Of a stretch of DNA of 64,000 nt, positions 1 to 9,130 are shown in pieces (position 1 is the stretch's first letter; each line of letters starts with the position of its first letter). The DNA comes from Pseudarthrobacter sp. PS3-L1 (GTDB lineage: Bacteria > Actinomycetota > Actinomycetes > Actinomycetales > Micrococcaceae). The notes below the pieces were generated by a model that searched no databases, had not been told where the DNA came from, and saw only the letters and a list, made by a program, of their open reading frames with translations. The position numbers were made by a program, and so were the translations under genes. The stretch is taken from contig NZ_JASISU010000001.1 in assembly GCF_030063285.1 (NCBI RefSeq), forward strand, positions 868,001 to 932,000. Direction: 5' to 3'.

Positions 1-246
1 TACCGTCCCACGCCTGACTTTGACTGTGACGGTGTCAACAGCAACAATCCGCCCTGGTTCTACAAGAGCAGCCAGGACTTGATTGTCGTGCAGTGCTACA
101 TCGACCAGGATGACAACTGGTCGGGCTTGGGCGTTGTTCGATGGTGGCGCGTCGAACCCGGCTCGGCCCGCAACGTGGGGCGGTACGTCATTGCAGGGCA
201 CACCACGTTGCCTGACCCTGCAGGTCTTGGTGCGCCGAGGTGCTGA
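1..246 (+). CDS. C-terminal fragment of an unknown protein (5' end outside window)
   Basis: Only the last 81 codons and the TGA stop are present, in frame 1. The piece is rich in Trp, Tyr and Asp, has three Cys (including the last residue) and no membrane segment. I do not recognise a family. Its layout (a WF pair, an Asp-rich middle, a Trp/Arg stretch, a TTLP-like end) loosely recalls the C-terminal cap of the FN3 giant that starts 224 bases downstream, so it may be the tail of a tandem paralogue. That is a by-eye impression, not an alignment. The open frame with high-GC third positions makes it a real coding end. Confidence 0.6.
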   Translation, partial: YRPTPDFDCDGVNSNNPPWFYKSSQDLIVVQCYIDQDDNWSGLGVVRWWRVEPGSARNVGRYVIAGHTTLPDPAGLGAPRC

Positions 247-469
247 GTGAAGCGGAGTGTGCCTTTGACCAGTGAGTTTATAAATTTGTTGGTGAATTCG
301 GCTATAGTCGATCGCGGCTCAGATGGGCGAGGGTAGGGGATGGGGAGCGCTGCCCATCGTGCCCCGGGTTTTTGATGGTTATGCTGGCGTGGGGCTGGGG
401 GCTTGCTGCCTGTGAACCATGACATTTTCGTTGCCGGGGGGACGGCTGAAATTTTGAGGAATCAACACT
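247..469 (+). promoter_or_regulatory. Leader/promoter region of the FN3-giant operon
   Basis: This 223-base gap before the giant gene is G/T-rich and contains the only AT-rich patch nearby (277-308, with TTATAAAT and TATAGT at 303-308). TATAGT could be a -10 element, but no well-spaced -35 is convincing. A GAGGA ribosome site at 456-460 decides the downstream GTG start. The gap probably holds the promoter of the large locus; this is inferred from position. Confidence 0.3.
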
Positions 470-3400
470 GTGACATCACGCTCTGACCGGTTGGTAGTCC
501 CGGGCCTTACGCCACGTCGTAAAAGAGCCCTGTCCGTCACCGCTTTTGTGGGTGTGGTGGGTTTTTTGGTGGCTGGTGCTGTGTTGTATCCGGGGTTCAG
601 GTCCGCTGAGGTGGAGTTGAATGATGGGGGTGTGTGGGTGGTGTCGAAGTCGAAGAATGCTGTGGGGCGGTTGAATTATCCGTCGCGGGTGTTGGATGGG
701 GCGGTGACTCCGGCGTCGACGTCCTTTGATGTGTTGCAGAGTGGTGGGGATGTTTTTGTTGATGATGGTTCTGGTTCGACGTTGAATCAGGTTTCGTCGG
801 CGCAGATGAGTTTGGGTGGGGATCAGCAGTTGCCGTCGTCGTCGTCGGTGAGTTTTGGTTCGGATGTTCTTTCTGTCAGTGATGCGGTGTCGGGGAAGGT
901 GTGGGCGGTGCGGGCGTCGTCCGTGTCGGGGTTTGATGAGGAGTCTTCGGAGCCGGTGGTGGAGGCTTCGGCGGGTGTGGTTTCTGTGGTTGGTGTTGAT
1001 GATTCGGTGTATTCGGTGGATCCGGGTGCTGGGTCGGTGACGCGCACTGTGGTTGATGGCAGTGGTGTGGTGGTTTCTTCTGATGTGCAGGTGTGGGATG
1101 CGTTGAAGGGGGTTTCGGATGTGCAGGTTTCTGTTGTGGGGGATAGTCCTGTTGTTTTTGAGGCGTTGACGGGGCGGTTGTTTTTGGCGGGGGGCAGGGT
1201 TGTTGATGTTCCGCAGGGTCGTGATGGGAAGCTTCAGGGGGCTGGGCCGGAGAGTGGTTTTGTTGCGGTGGGGACTACTCGTGCGTTGGTGAAGGTTTCG
1301 TTGGATGGTTCTGGTGTTGTGTCGGTGGGGTTTGGGGGTGAGGGTGTTCCTGCGGCGCCTGTGCAGTTGGGTGGGTGTGTGCATGGGGCGTGGTCTGGGG
1401 CGAATAAGTATGTTCGGGATTGTGGTGATGATGCCGATGATAAGAGTGTTGATGTTCCGAAGGCGAGTGCGTCGCCGTCGTATGTTTTTCGGGTGAATCG
1501 GGATGTGGTGGTCCTCAATGATGTGAATTCGGGGAATGTGTGGCTGGTGAACCAGAACATGCAGCTCGTAAATAACTGGGACGAGGTCATTCCACCCAAA
1601 AACCAGTCCGATGACCAGGACGAAGAGTCGGCTGACGATAACTTCATCAATGTCCTGCCGGACCGCACCAAACCAAACCGACCACCGGAAACCACGCCGG
1701 ATTCCCTGGGTGTCCGCCCCGGCCGCACCACAGTGCTGAGCGTCCTTGACAACGATTCCGACCCGGACGGTGATGTCCTCACGGCCGGACTTTCAGGCAA
1801 CCCGCCCGCAGACGGGAAAGTTGAAAGCATCTACGGGGGAACGGCGTTCCAGGTCTCCGTTCCGGCCGAGGCTGAGCCAGGAACAGAGAATTTCGGCTAC
1901 ACCGCGTCGGACGGCCGCGGACTCTCTGCCGAGGGCAGGATTGAGCTCACCGTCGTGGGACCAGACGAGAACAGGGCCCCGCAGTTCAAGCGCGGCTCCG
2001 AAAACACCACAGTCCTGGTCGAACAGGGCAAAACGGTCAGCCAGAACATCCTTACGGACTGGGTGGACCCCGACGGCGATGACCTGGTGCTCCTGGATGC
2101 CACGGCCGACAACCCGCAGGACCAGGTCAAGATCCGCCGTGACGGACTGCTGACCTTCCAGGATTCGGGGGCTACGGCAGGGAAGAAAAATGTCAGCGTG
2201 ACCATCTGGGATGGACGCGACACAGTCACCGGAGAGGTGGTTGTCAACGTCCAGCCGCCAGGTGCCCTTGCTCCCGTAGTCAATGCGGATCATGTCACTG
2301 CGGTGGTGGGCCAGGACTTGGTGATCGCTCCGCTGAAGAACGACGTCGATCCGAACGGAGGCGCTCTGCGCCTGGCCCAGGTAGAGGCAAATGGCCCCGC
2401 AGAAGTGGGGCCCGTGACGGACGGCGGGACATTCACGTTCCGCAGCACAGTTCCCGGCCCCGTGTACCTGACCTACATTGCCAGCAATGGACCCCAGAGC
2501 ACCCAGGGCCTGATCCGCGTGGACGTGGAATCGGGGACTGACGGTGGTGACCCAGTTGCAGTCCACGACGTCGCGCTGTTGCCCGTGGGAGGCAGCGTCC
2601 TCCTGGATCCACTGGCCAACGACTCCGATCCTTCAGGGGGAGTACTTGTGCTGCAGTCGGTCAACCTGAAGGGCAATACCAGTGCCTCTGTCAGCGTCAT
2701 TGACCACAGCGTCATCAGGATCACCGATTTACTCAGCGCCTCTGAGCCTTTTCTTTTTGACTACACCATGTCCAACGGAACCACGTCAGCCACCGGCAGC
2801 GTCTCCGTTGTCCCCGTACCGGCGCCATCCGTCCTCGAGGCCCCTCAACCGAAACCTGACGATGTCAATGTGCGGGTCAATGACGTTGTCACCATCCCCG
2901 TCCTAGAGAACGATACCCATCCCCAGGGCCAGGAGCTGAGCCTTGATCCTGTCCTGCCCCAGTCTGTGGATCCGGCAGATGGCACAGTCTTTGTTTCTGA
3001 GAACACCGTGCGGTTCATTGCCGGGGCCCAGCCCAAGACAGTCCGCGCCATCTACAACGCCGTCGACCCGCAAGGGCAGAAGAGCGCAGCCGCGATCACC
3101 ATCAACATCCTGCCACTGGAAGGCGCGGAAAATACCCGCCCCCAGCCGCAGAACCTCACTGCCCGGGTGGTTGCTGCGGGAACAGTCCGGATTCCCGTTC
3201 CCTTGGACGGGATAGACCCTGACGGTGATTCAGTCCAGCTGACAGGCATTGACAGTTCGCCAGCAAAGGGAACTGCCACTGTGGGCAGTAACTTCATTGA
3301 CTTCACCGCCGCTGGAAACGGAGCCGGGACAGATACTTTCCGATACCGCGTGGTGGACCGGCAAGGCGCAGTCAACACCGGGACCGTCACGGTGGGCATT

Positions 3401-6400
3401 GCCCCGCGCGGTGAGGCCAACCAGAACCCCACGCCCGTCGACGACGAGATCAGGGTTCGCCCAGGGCGGGCAGTTGCTGTGGACGCCGTGGCTAACGACA
3501 CGGATCCTGATGGGGACCCGATTCGCCTGCTGGCTGATGGAATCGAAGCCGATCCAGCCCTCCAGGCAACTGTCAGCAGCCAGAGTGGGCGCATCCTGCT
3601 CCAGTCGCCAGACGTTGAAGGCACGGTCAACCTCCGTTACTCGATTGCGGATGATCGCGATGCCTCTGCACAGGCCTCCATTCGGGTGACAGTGGATAGC
3701 CAGGTGCCGCTGCAGGCTCCGATAGCCCGCGACGACCGCGTGACATCCGCGCAAACGCTGGGCAAGACGGCGGTCGAGGTACCAGTCCTGAAAAATGATG
3801 AGGATCCTGACGGCGTGGGGGAAAATCTGCTGGTCAGTACCTCATCCACAACCGCGCGGCCAGGCGCCGACGGCTCCATGGTGGTGGAACTCACTGAGGG
3901 GCCGCAACTGATTCCCTACAGTGTGGAGGACGTCGACGGGCAGCAATCGACGGCCATCATCTGGGTGCCAGGGCTGGGGCAGCAGGTCCCCACGCTCGCC
4001 AAGAACGACAGTGTGGAGGTCATTGCCGGTCAGTCCACCACCATCAACCTTGCCGAGTGGGTGAAAGTCCGGGACGGGCGGAGTCCGCGTGTTACGCAGG
4101 CGGACTCCGTCACAGTCATTGGTGGCGACGGCAGCGATCCGGTGTCCTCCAGCGCTACGGACCTGACCTATGCCGCCGGCCTCGACTACGTCGGGCCAGG
4201 ATCCATCAGTTTCGAAGTCACCGACGGATCGGGCCCTGATGATCCCGGGGGGCTGAAGTCCACACTGAGCATTCGGACCAAGGTGCTACCGGATCCCAAC
4301 AAGAATAATCCGCCTGAACTTCTGGGTGCAGCGCTGTCCGTGGCGCGTGGCGAAGCCTCACAGTTGGACCTGCGGACACTGGTCTCCGATCCGGACCAGG
4401 ATGACGTGGACAAGATGAGCTATGAACTGCAGGGTGAGAGCCCGGCAGGCTTCGATGTCCGCATGGACGGCAGTCTCCTCCGAGTCTCGGTTCCGGATGA
4501 CACCGCAACGGGAACTGCCGCTTCGATCCAGGTCAGGGCCAAGGATCCGCGTGGCCTCGAGTCCACTGCCACCTTTGCCCTTGGTGCAACAGCCTCGAAC
4601 CGGCCCAATCCGGTGGCCAACGATGATGTCGAAACCGATGCGGCTGCCGGCAAGCCTGTCGCCGTGGACGTGCTGGCGAACGACGTGAACCCGTTCCCCG
4701 AATCACCGCTGAAAATCATCACGGCGGCCGCTGAAACGGGTCAGGGCAGCGTCGAGGTGTCCGGCGGAACGATCACAGTTACCCCCGCCGGTGGATTCAC
4801 AGGAACGCTTGTCGTGGCCTATACAGTCCAGGACAAGCTGGGAGAGCCGTCGAGGCAGTCCACTGCCCGGGTGCGGCTGACCGTCAAAGACAAACCCCTG
4901 GCACCGGGAACACCTCAGGCGCAGAGCGTGGGGGACCGGACAGCACTCCTGACATGGACCGCGCCCGCTGACCGGGGCGATCCCATCAGTACCTACACCG
5001 TCTATGGTGAGGGTGGCTTCAGGCAGGAGTGTCCGGCTAATACCTGCACGCTGAGCAACCTGGTGAACAACACCACGTACCAGTTCCAGGTCACGGCCAC
5101 GAACAAGTTCGGCGAATCAGACCGTTCGGCAGCCTCGGCCGAGGTCCGTCCAGACGTCAAGCCAGACACTCCTGGTGCACCCAAGCTCGCCTTCGGTGAC
5201 CGGCAGATCAGTGTCACCTGGGCTGCACCGGCCAGCAAGGGCTCTCCCATCACGTCCTACGACCTGGAAATTTCACCTGCGCCAGCCAGCCAAAACGCCC
5301 AGATCCAGAACCTGACGGCTGCTACCCATGTCTGGAAGGGATTGCAGAACGGGGTTGCCTACAAGGTACGGGTCCTGGCGCGTAATGATGCCAAGGAACC
5401 CTCCGAATGGAGTCCCTATTCAGCAGCTGAAGTACCGGCTGCTGCACCCGCGACGCCTGCGGCTCCATCGGCATCAGCTGCCACATCAGTGGGGAATCAG
5501 AGTCAGCTCAAGGTCAACTGGGCTGCGCCCAACGACAATGGCGATCCGGTCTCGGCCTACGCGCTGACCACGTACCGAGGTGGTGCAGCGGTCAGCACCT
5601 CGCAAGTTTCAGGTACCACTCAAAACGTCACGGTGGACAACTCCGAAGCCGACTACACGTTTACTGTCACAGCCACGAACAAGGCGGGAACAAGTCCCGC
5701 AAGTCCGCAGTCCGCAGCCATCCGCGCCGTGGGTAAACCGGCCATGCTGGACCAGCCGTCAGCGGAATTGGTTGAAACCGGCGGTGATGGGGGCAAGATC
5801 CAGGTCAGTTTCTCCCCGTTGACGCCTGCTCAGCGCAATGGCTCAAGCGCGGCCGAAATCACCTATATGTACAGGCTCACATCAGGTGGTGGTAGTGGGA
5901 GCATCGCGGTAGGTGGTGGTGTAGTGTCCGCCGTCAATGGAACCGATACCGGCGTTGTGGTGTGGGGCGTGTCCTCGCGGAGCAGCAAGGCCGGGGACGC
6001 CAGCCCGGCCTCAAACGCTGTTAATCCCTACGGCCTGGCCGCCGCACCAGCTGTGAACGGAAGCAAGAGCAACGGTGTGGGTGACAAGACAGTGTCCTGG
6101 ACCTGGAACCAGCCCAACGGCAACGGCCGGGCTGTCGCCGGATATCAGTACCGGTTCGACGGTGGAAACTGGCAGGGCACCCAAGAGCGTTCGTTCTCGA
6201 AGTCCGTTGGATTCGGTGAAGTACACACGCTGGAGGTGCGCGCCATGAGTGCCGACCAGCCTGGCAGGATTGGCTCTGATACTTCCCGCAGTGGCGCAGA
6301 ACCGCCGCCGCCAGCCCCTACGTCATGGGATATTCGAGCGACCCCTTACCGGACATGCACAGAACCGAGCAGTTCAACGGACAGCTTCGGCGGTCCAACA

Positions 6401-6598
6401 GTCTGCCGTGCGCCAGGAAAATGGTTCAACACAGGCTCCACCGAACAGGCAGACTACTACGTTGTGTGGCGGAAGAGCTCAGATAATCCAACAGGCGTGT
6501 GGTACCACCTGACGACCGGGTCCGCCGCCGGAAACTTTGCCCGCAGTGACACAACGTCGCTGGGCGGCACGCCGCCTGGCGGAATGCCGGGCCGTTAG
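470..6598 (+). CDS. Giant membrane-anchored Ig-like / fibronectin type III protein (PFNA Fn3-like)
   Basis: A 2042-residue predicted surface protein. The GTG start has GAGGA 9 nt upstream. Residues 1-20 are basic, 21-41 form one membrane span, and the rest should lie outside the cell. Residues about 50-400 look like short beta strands, perhaps a propeller. Eleven Ig-like repeats follow, each with an NDxDPDGD-like turn near residues 427, 532, 623, 716, 813, 912, 1008, 1107, 1199, 1303 and 1402. About five FN3 domains (1475-1945) and a Cys-containing C-terminal cap complete it. It heads a moxR/DUF58/transglutaminase-like/FHA/PP2C/kinase/FtsK run, like Fn3 of the bifidobacterial PFNA cluster. 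The ligand is unknown; adhesion or sensing is inferred. Codon use between about 560 and 1510 is G/T-rich and unlike the rest of the gene. Confidence 0.85.
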   Translation: MTSRSDRLVVPGLTPRRKRALSVTAFVGVVGFLVAGAVLYPGFRSAEVELNDGGVWVVSKSKNAVGRLNYPSRVLDGAVTPASTSFDVLQSGGDVFVDDGSGSTLNQVSSAQMSLGGDQQLPSSSSVSFGSDVLSVSDAVSGKVWAVRASSVSGFDEESSEPVVEASAGVVSVVGVDDSVYSVDPGAGSVTRTVVDGSGVVVSSDVQVWDALKGVSDVQVSVVGDSPVVFEALTGRLFLAGGRVVDVPQGRDGKLQGAGPESGFVAVGTTRALVKVSLDGSGVVSVGFGGEGVPAAPVQLGGCVHGAWSGANKYVRDCGDDADDKSVDVPKASASPSYVFRVNRDVVVLNDVNSGNVWLVNQNMQLVNNWDEVIPPKNQSDDQDEESADDNFINVLPDRTKPNRPPETTPDSLGVRPGRTTVLSVLDNDSDPDGDVLTAGLSGNPPADGKVESIYGGTAFQVSVPAEAEPGTENFGYTASDGRGLSAEGRIELTVVGPDENRAPQFKRGSENTTVLVEQGKTVSQNILTDWVDPDGDDLVLLDATADNPQDQVKIRRDGLLTFQDSGATAGKKNVSVTIWDGRDTVTGEVVVNVQPPGALAPVVNADHVTAVVGQDLVIAPLKNDVDPNGGALRLAQVEANGPAEVGPVTDGGTFTFRSTVPGPVYLTYIASNGPQSTQGLIRVDVESGTDGGDPVAVHDVALLPVGGSVLLDPLANDSDPSGGVLVLQSVNLKGNTSASVSVIDHSVIRITDLLSASEPFLFDYTMSNGTTSATGSVSVVPVPAPSVLEAPQPKPDDVNVRVNDVVTIPVLENDTHPQGQELSLDPVLPQSVDPADGTVFVSENTVRFIAGAQPKTVRAIYNAVDPQGQKSAAAITINILPLEGAENTRPQPQNLTARVVAAGTVRIPVPLDGIDPDGDSVQLTGIDSSPAKGTATVGSNFIDFTAAGNGAGTDTFRYRVVDRQGAVNTGTVTVGIAPRGEANQNPTPVDDEIRVRPGRAVAVDAVANDTDPDGDPIRLLADGIEADPALQATVSSQSGRILLQSPDVEGTVNLRYSIADDRDASAQASIRVTVDSQVPLQAPIARDDRVTSAQTLGKTAVEVPVLKNDEDPDGVGENLLVSTSSTTARPGADGSMVVELTEGPQLIPYSVEDVDGQQSTAIIWVPGLGQQVPTLAKNDSVEVIAGQSTTINLAEWVKVRDGRSPRVTQADSVTVIGGDGSDPVSSSATDLTYAAGLDYVGPGSISFEVTDGSGPDDPGGLKSTLSIRTKVLPDPNKNNPPELLGAALSVARGEASQLDLRTLVSDPDQDDVDKMSYELQGESPAGFDVRMDGSLLRVSVPDDTATGTAASIQVRAKDPRGLESTATFALGATASNRPNPVANDDVETDAAAGKPVAVDVLANDVNPFPESPLKIITAAAETGQGSVEVSGGTITVTPAGGFTGTLVVAYTVQDKLGEPSRQSTARVRLTVKDKPLAPGTPQAQSVGDRTALLTWTAPADRGDPISTYTVYGEGGFRQECPANTCTLSNLVNNTTYQFQVTATNKFGESDRSAASAEVRPDVKPDTPGAPKLAFGDRQISVTWAAPASKGSPITSYDLEISPAPASQNAQIQNLTAATHVWKGLQNGVAYKVRVLARNDAKEPSEWSPYSAAEVPAAAPATPAAPSASAATSVGNQSQLKVNWAAPNDNGDPVSAYALTTYRGGAAVSTSQVSGTTQNVTVDNSEADYTFTVTATNKAGTSPASPQSAAIRAVGKPAMLDQPSAELVETGGDGGKIQVSFSPLTPAQRNGSSAAEITYMYRLTSGGGSGSIAVGGGVVSAVNGTDTGVVVWGVSSRSSKAGDASPASNAVNPYGLAAAPAVNGSKSNGVGDKTVSWTWNQPNGNGRAVAGYQYRFDGGNWQGTQERSFSKSVGFGEVHTLEVRAMSADQPGRIGSDTSRSGAEPPPPAPTSWDIRATPYRTCTEPSSSTDSFGGPTVCRAPGKWFNTGSTEQADYYVVWRKSSDNPTGVWYHLTTGSAAGNFARSDTTSLGGTPPGGMPGR

Positions 6599-6668
6599 GC
6601 GCACGATCAACGCAACCCATCAGACCCTGCCAGACTTCTAATCCTTCACGACACCTAAGGAACAACGC

Positions 6669-7640
6669 ATGAGCATGACATCCGAGCAGGCAACCTGGTT
6701 CGCCGGTACCTTCGAGAAACTCACGGCCAATGTTGGCAAGGCGGTCCTGGGCAAGGAACACGTCATCCGGCTGACGTTCACGGCGATGCTTGCCGAGGGC
6801 CATATCCTCTTTGAGGATGCCCCGGGAACAGGGAAGACCATGCTGGCACGGGCCCTGGCAGCAACAGTGCAGGGATCAAACAACCGCATCCAGTTCACGC
6901 CCGACCTGCTTCCCTCGGACGTGACGGGTGTGACCATCTATGACCAGAAAACCCAGAAGTTTGAGTTCCACAAGGGGCCGATCTTCAACAACATCGTTCT
7001 GGCAGATGAGATCAACAGGGCTTCTCCGAAGACCCAGTCAGCGCTGCTGGAGGTCATGGAAGAATCCCGCGTGACGGTGGATGGCACGACGTATGAAGCT
7101 GGGCGTCCCTTCATGGTGCTGGCAACACAGAACCCGATTGAACAGGCCGGCACGTACCGGCTTCCCGAGGCCCAGCTCGACAGGTTCCTGATGAAAACCT
7201 CTATTGGGTACCCCGACCACGCCTCGACAGTGCGACTACTGGGTGGGGCAAACCTCAAGGACCGATCCGGCGACCTGACCCCGGTGATTACCACTGCCGC
7301 CATAGCAGACATGGCGGATTTGGCGGCTACTACCCATGTGGATACTGCAGTCCTGGAATACATCTCGAGGCTTTGCGAAGAGACCCGCACCGCCCCCGAG
7401 TCGCGGTTGGGTGTCTCTGTGCGTGGGGCACTGGCCATGGTCCGTGCCGCCAAAGTCTGGGCAGCGGCGCAGGGCCGAAACTTTGTCCTTCCCGATGACG
7501 TGAAGGAACTCGCCCCTGTGGTGTGGACCCACCGGCTGGTGATGGATCCCGAGGCAGAGTTCTCTGGCGCTACCCCCGAGGCCGTCCTCACCCGGGTGCT
7601 CTCGGATGTGGCAGCACCGCAGCAGCGCGCAAGCGCCTGA
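6669..7640 (+). CDS. MoxR-family AAA+ ATPase
   Basis: A 323-residue cytoplasmic AAA+ ATPase of the MoxR branch, which typically acts as a chaperone-like partner of von Willebrand or DUF58 proteins. Walker A is APGTGKT with Lys56; Walker B is LADE with Asp113-Glu114, followed by NRA and a sensor-like ATQNP segment. Length fits the family. AAGGAA lies 8 nt before the ATG. It sits 70 nt after the FN3 giant and 107 nt before the DUF58 gene, the usual moxR-DUF58-transglutaminase order, and corresponds to AAA-ATP of the PFNA cluster. Its client here is not known; the DUF58 protein is the natural candidate. Confidence 0.93.
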   Translation: MSMTSEQATWFAGTFEKLTANVGKAVLGKEHVIRLTFTAMLAEGHILFEDAPGTGKTMLARALAATVQGSNNRIQFTPDLLPSDVTGVTIYDQKTQKFEFHKGPIFNNIVLADEINRASPKTQSALLEVMEESRVTVDGTTYEAGRPFMVLATQNPIEQAGTYRLPEAQLDRFLMKTSIGYPDHASTVRLLGGANLKDRSGDLTPVITTAAIADMADLAATTHVDTAVLEYISRLCEETRTAPESRLGVSVRGALAMVRAAKVWAAAQGRNFVLPDDVKELAPVVWTHRLVMDPEAEFSGATPEAVLTRVLSDVAAPQQRASA

Positions 7641-7747
7641 CATGTCGTCATCCTGGAGCTTTTGCACTGAATCCGGGATCTGAGCTCCGTGCCTGACCGG
7701 TTCCATTCCGGTTTCCCTTCCCACCGTACGATCCAAAAGGACCCTTT

Positions 7748-9130
7748 ATGTCCCGCAGTACCGCGTTGAACCGGCTTGCCCTGCGCCTCAGGCAGCCGTT
7801 CGTCAGTCCCGGCGCGGCCCACAGGTTGGTGGCTACACTCCGGCGACCCTTTCGGCACCATGGCGAGCGAACCACACTGCATCCAGTTACGCTCTGGACC
7901 GAAGCCAGCGGAACCGCCGGGCTTGCCCTCGCGCCGGTGTGGAAACATGTCACCACTACCTGGCTCCGCTTTGTGTGGCCGATACTTTCAGTGGTCAGTG
8001 TCCTGGGATGGTCCGTTCTGGTGGCGTCCGTGCTGCTGTGGCTCCTGGGTGGGGCTTTTGGCTGGCAGGAAGCAAAGGCGGCAGCCGTTGCTGCCTTTGT
8101 CCTTTTCATCATTGCTGTGGCGTTTATCCTGGGACGCTCCACCTATGGTGTGGTGCTGGATCTGGCGCGGACCCGCGTTGCCGTCGGCGACAGCGCCGTC
8201 GGAAGTATTGCCGTGTCCAACACCTCCCCGCGTCCCCTGCTGCCAGCTTCCGTGGAACTTCCCGTTGGCTCGGCCACGGCAATTTTTCACCTGCCGCGCA
8301 TGAAGCCCGGCCAGGTCCATGAGGACCTCTTTACCATCCCCACCGCCCGCCGTGCCGTCATCGTTGTTGGCCCGGTGCGTTCTGTCCGGGCCGACCCGCT
8401 GCACCTGCTCCGCCGCCAGGTCATGTGGACCGAACCGGAGGACCTCTACGTGCATCCGCGCACTGTGGTTATGGCCGGCTCCGCCGCAGGTTTCATCCGA
8501 GATCTTGAGGGCATGCCCACCACCGATCTCTCCAGCGCGGACGTTTCCTTCCACGCTCTTCGGGACTACGTTCCTGGCGATGACCGCCGGCATATCCACT
8601 GGAAAACCACTGCCCGGACCAACAAGCTCATGGTGCGCCAGTTCGAGGAAACGCGTAGGGCCCACCTGGCTATTTCCCTGTCCACAAATACCGAGGAGTT
8701 CGACTCCGAGGCGGAGTTCGAACTGGCCATCTCAGCGGCTGCCTCGATTGGCCGGCAGGCACTGCGCGAACAGCGCGAACTTGATGTCCTGACCCAGCAG
8801 GGGCCGCTGCGCTGCGAAACCGGCCGCTCCATGCTTGATGACATGACCCGTATCCAGGGCAGTGCCCAGCGCCGTACGGCCGTTGACCTTGCCCGGTCCT
8901 TGGCGGACGCCGTCCCCAATGCCTCGGTAGTGTTTTTTGTGGTGGGCAGCAACGTGACGCCCACGCAGCTGAGATCCGCGGCAGCGTCAGTGGCGCCGGG
9001 AGTCCGCAGCTTTGCCGTGCGTACCGAGCTCGGCGCAGCGCCGTCGCGGGCGAATATAGCGGACCTGAGCGTTCTCACCCTGGGCGATCTTGATGACCTG
9101 GCCATCATTCTCCGAAAGGCCGCAGCATGA
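7748..9130 (+). CDS. DUF58 domain membrane protein
   Basis: A 460-residue protein. The family signature is clear at about residues 271-290, with LRDYVPGDD followed by HIHWK and TAR. Two membrane segments (about 77-99 and 107-127) precede the cytoplasmic DUF58 domain. The N-terminal 75 residues are basic and of unknown role. AAAAGGA before the ATG is a good ribosome site. The stop overlaps the next start by 4 nt (ATGA at 9127). DUF58 proteins are usually encoded between moxR and a transglutaminase-like membrane protein, as here. The molecular function of the family is not settled; it is thought to be a MoxR partner. Confidence 0.9.
   Translation: MSRSTALNRLALRLRQPFVSPGAAHRLVATLRRPFRHHGERTTLHPVTLWTEASGTAGLALAPVWKHVTTTWLRFVWPILSVVSVLGWSVLVASVLLWLLGGAFGWQEAKAAAVAAFVLFIIAVAFILGRSTYGVVLDLARTRVAVGDSAVGSIAVSNTSPRPLLPASVELPVGSATAIFHLPRMKPGQVHEDLFTIPTARRAVIVVGPVRSVRADPLHLLRRQVMWTEPEDLYVHPRTVVMAGSAAGFIRDLEGMPTTDLSSADVSFHALRDYVPGDDRRHIHWKTTARTNKLMVRQFEETRRAHLAISLSTNTEEFDSEAEFELAISAAASIGRQALREQRELDVLTQQGPLRCETGRSMLDDMTRIQGSAQRRTAVDLARSLADAVPNASVVFFVVGSNVTPTQLRSAAASVAPGVRSFAVRTELGAAPSRANIADLSVLTLGDLDDLAIILRKAAA

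Noticed and set aside
476..1384. 302-codon open frame on the minus strand, very rich in Arg and His
   Set aside because: It is the shadow of the G/T-rich codon island in the FN3 giant; reversed G/T codons avoid stops and give Arg/His/Thr. No ribosome site or protein-like pattern.
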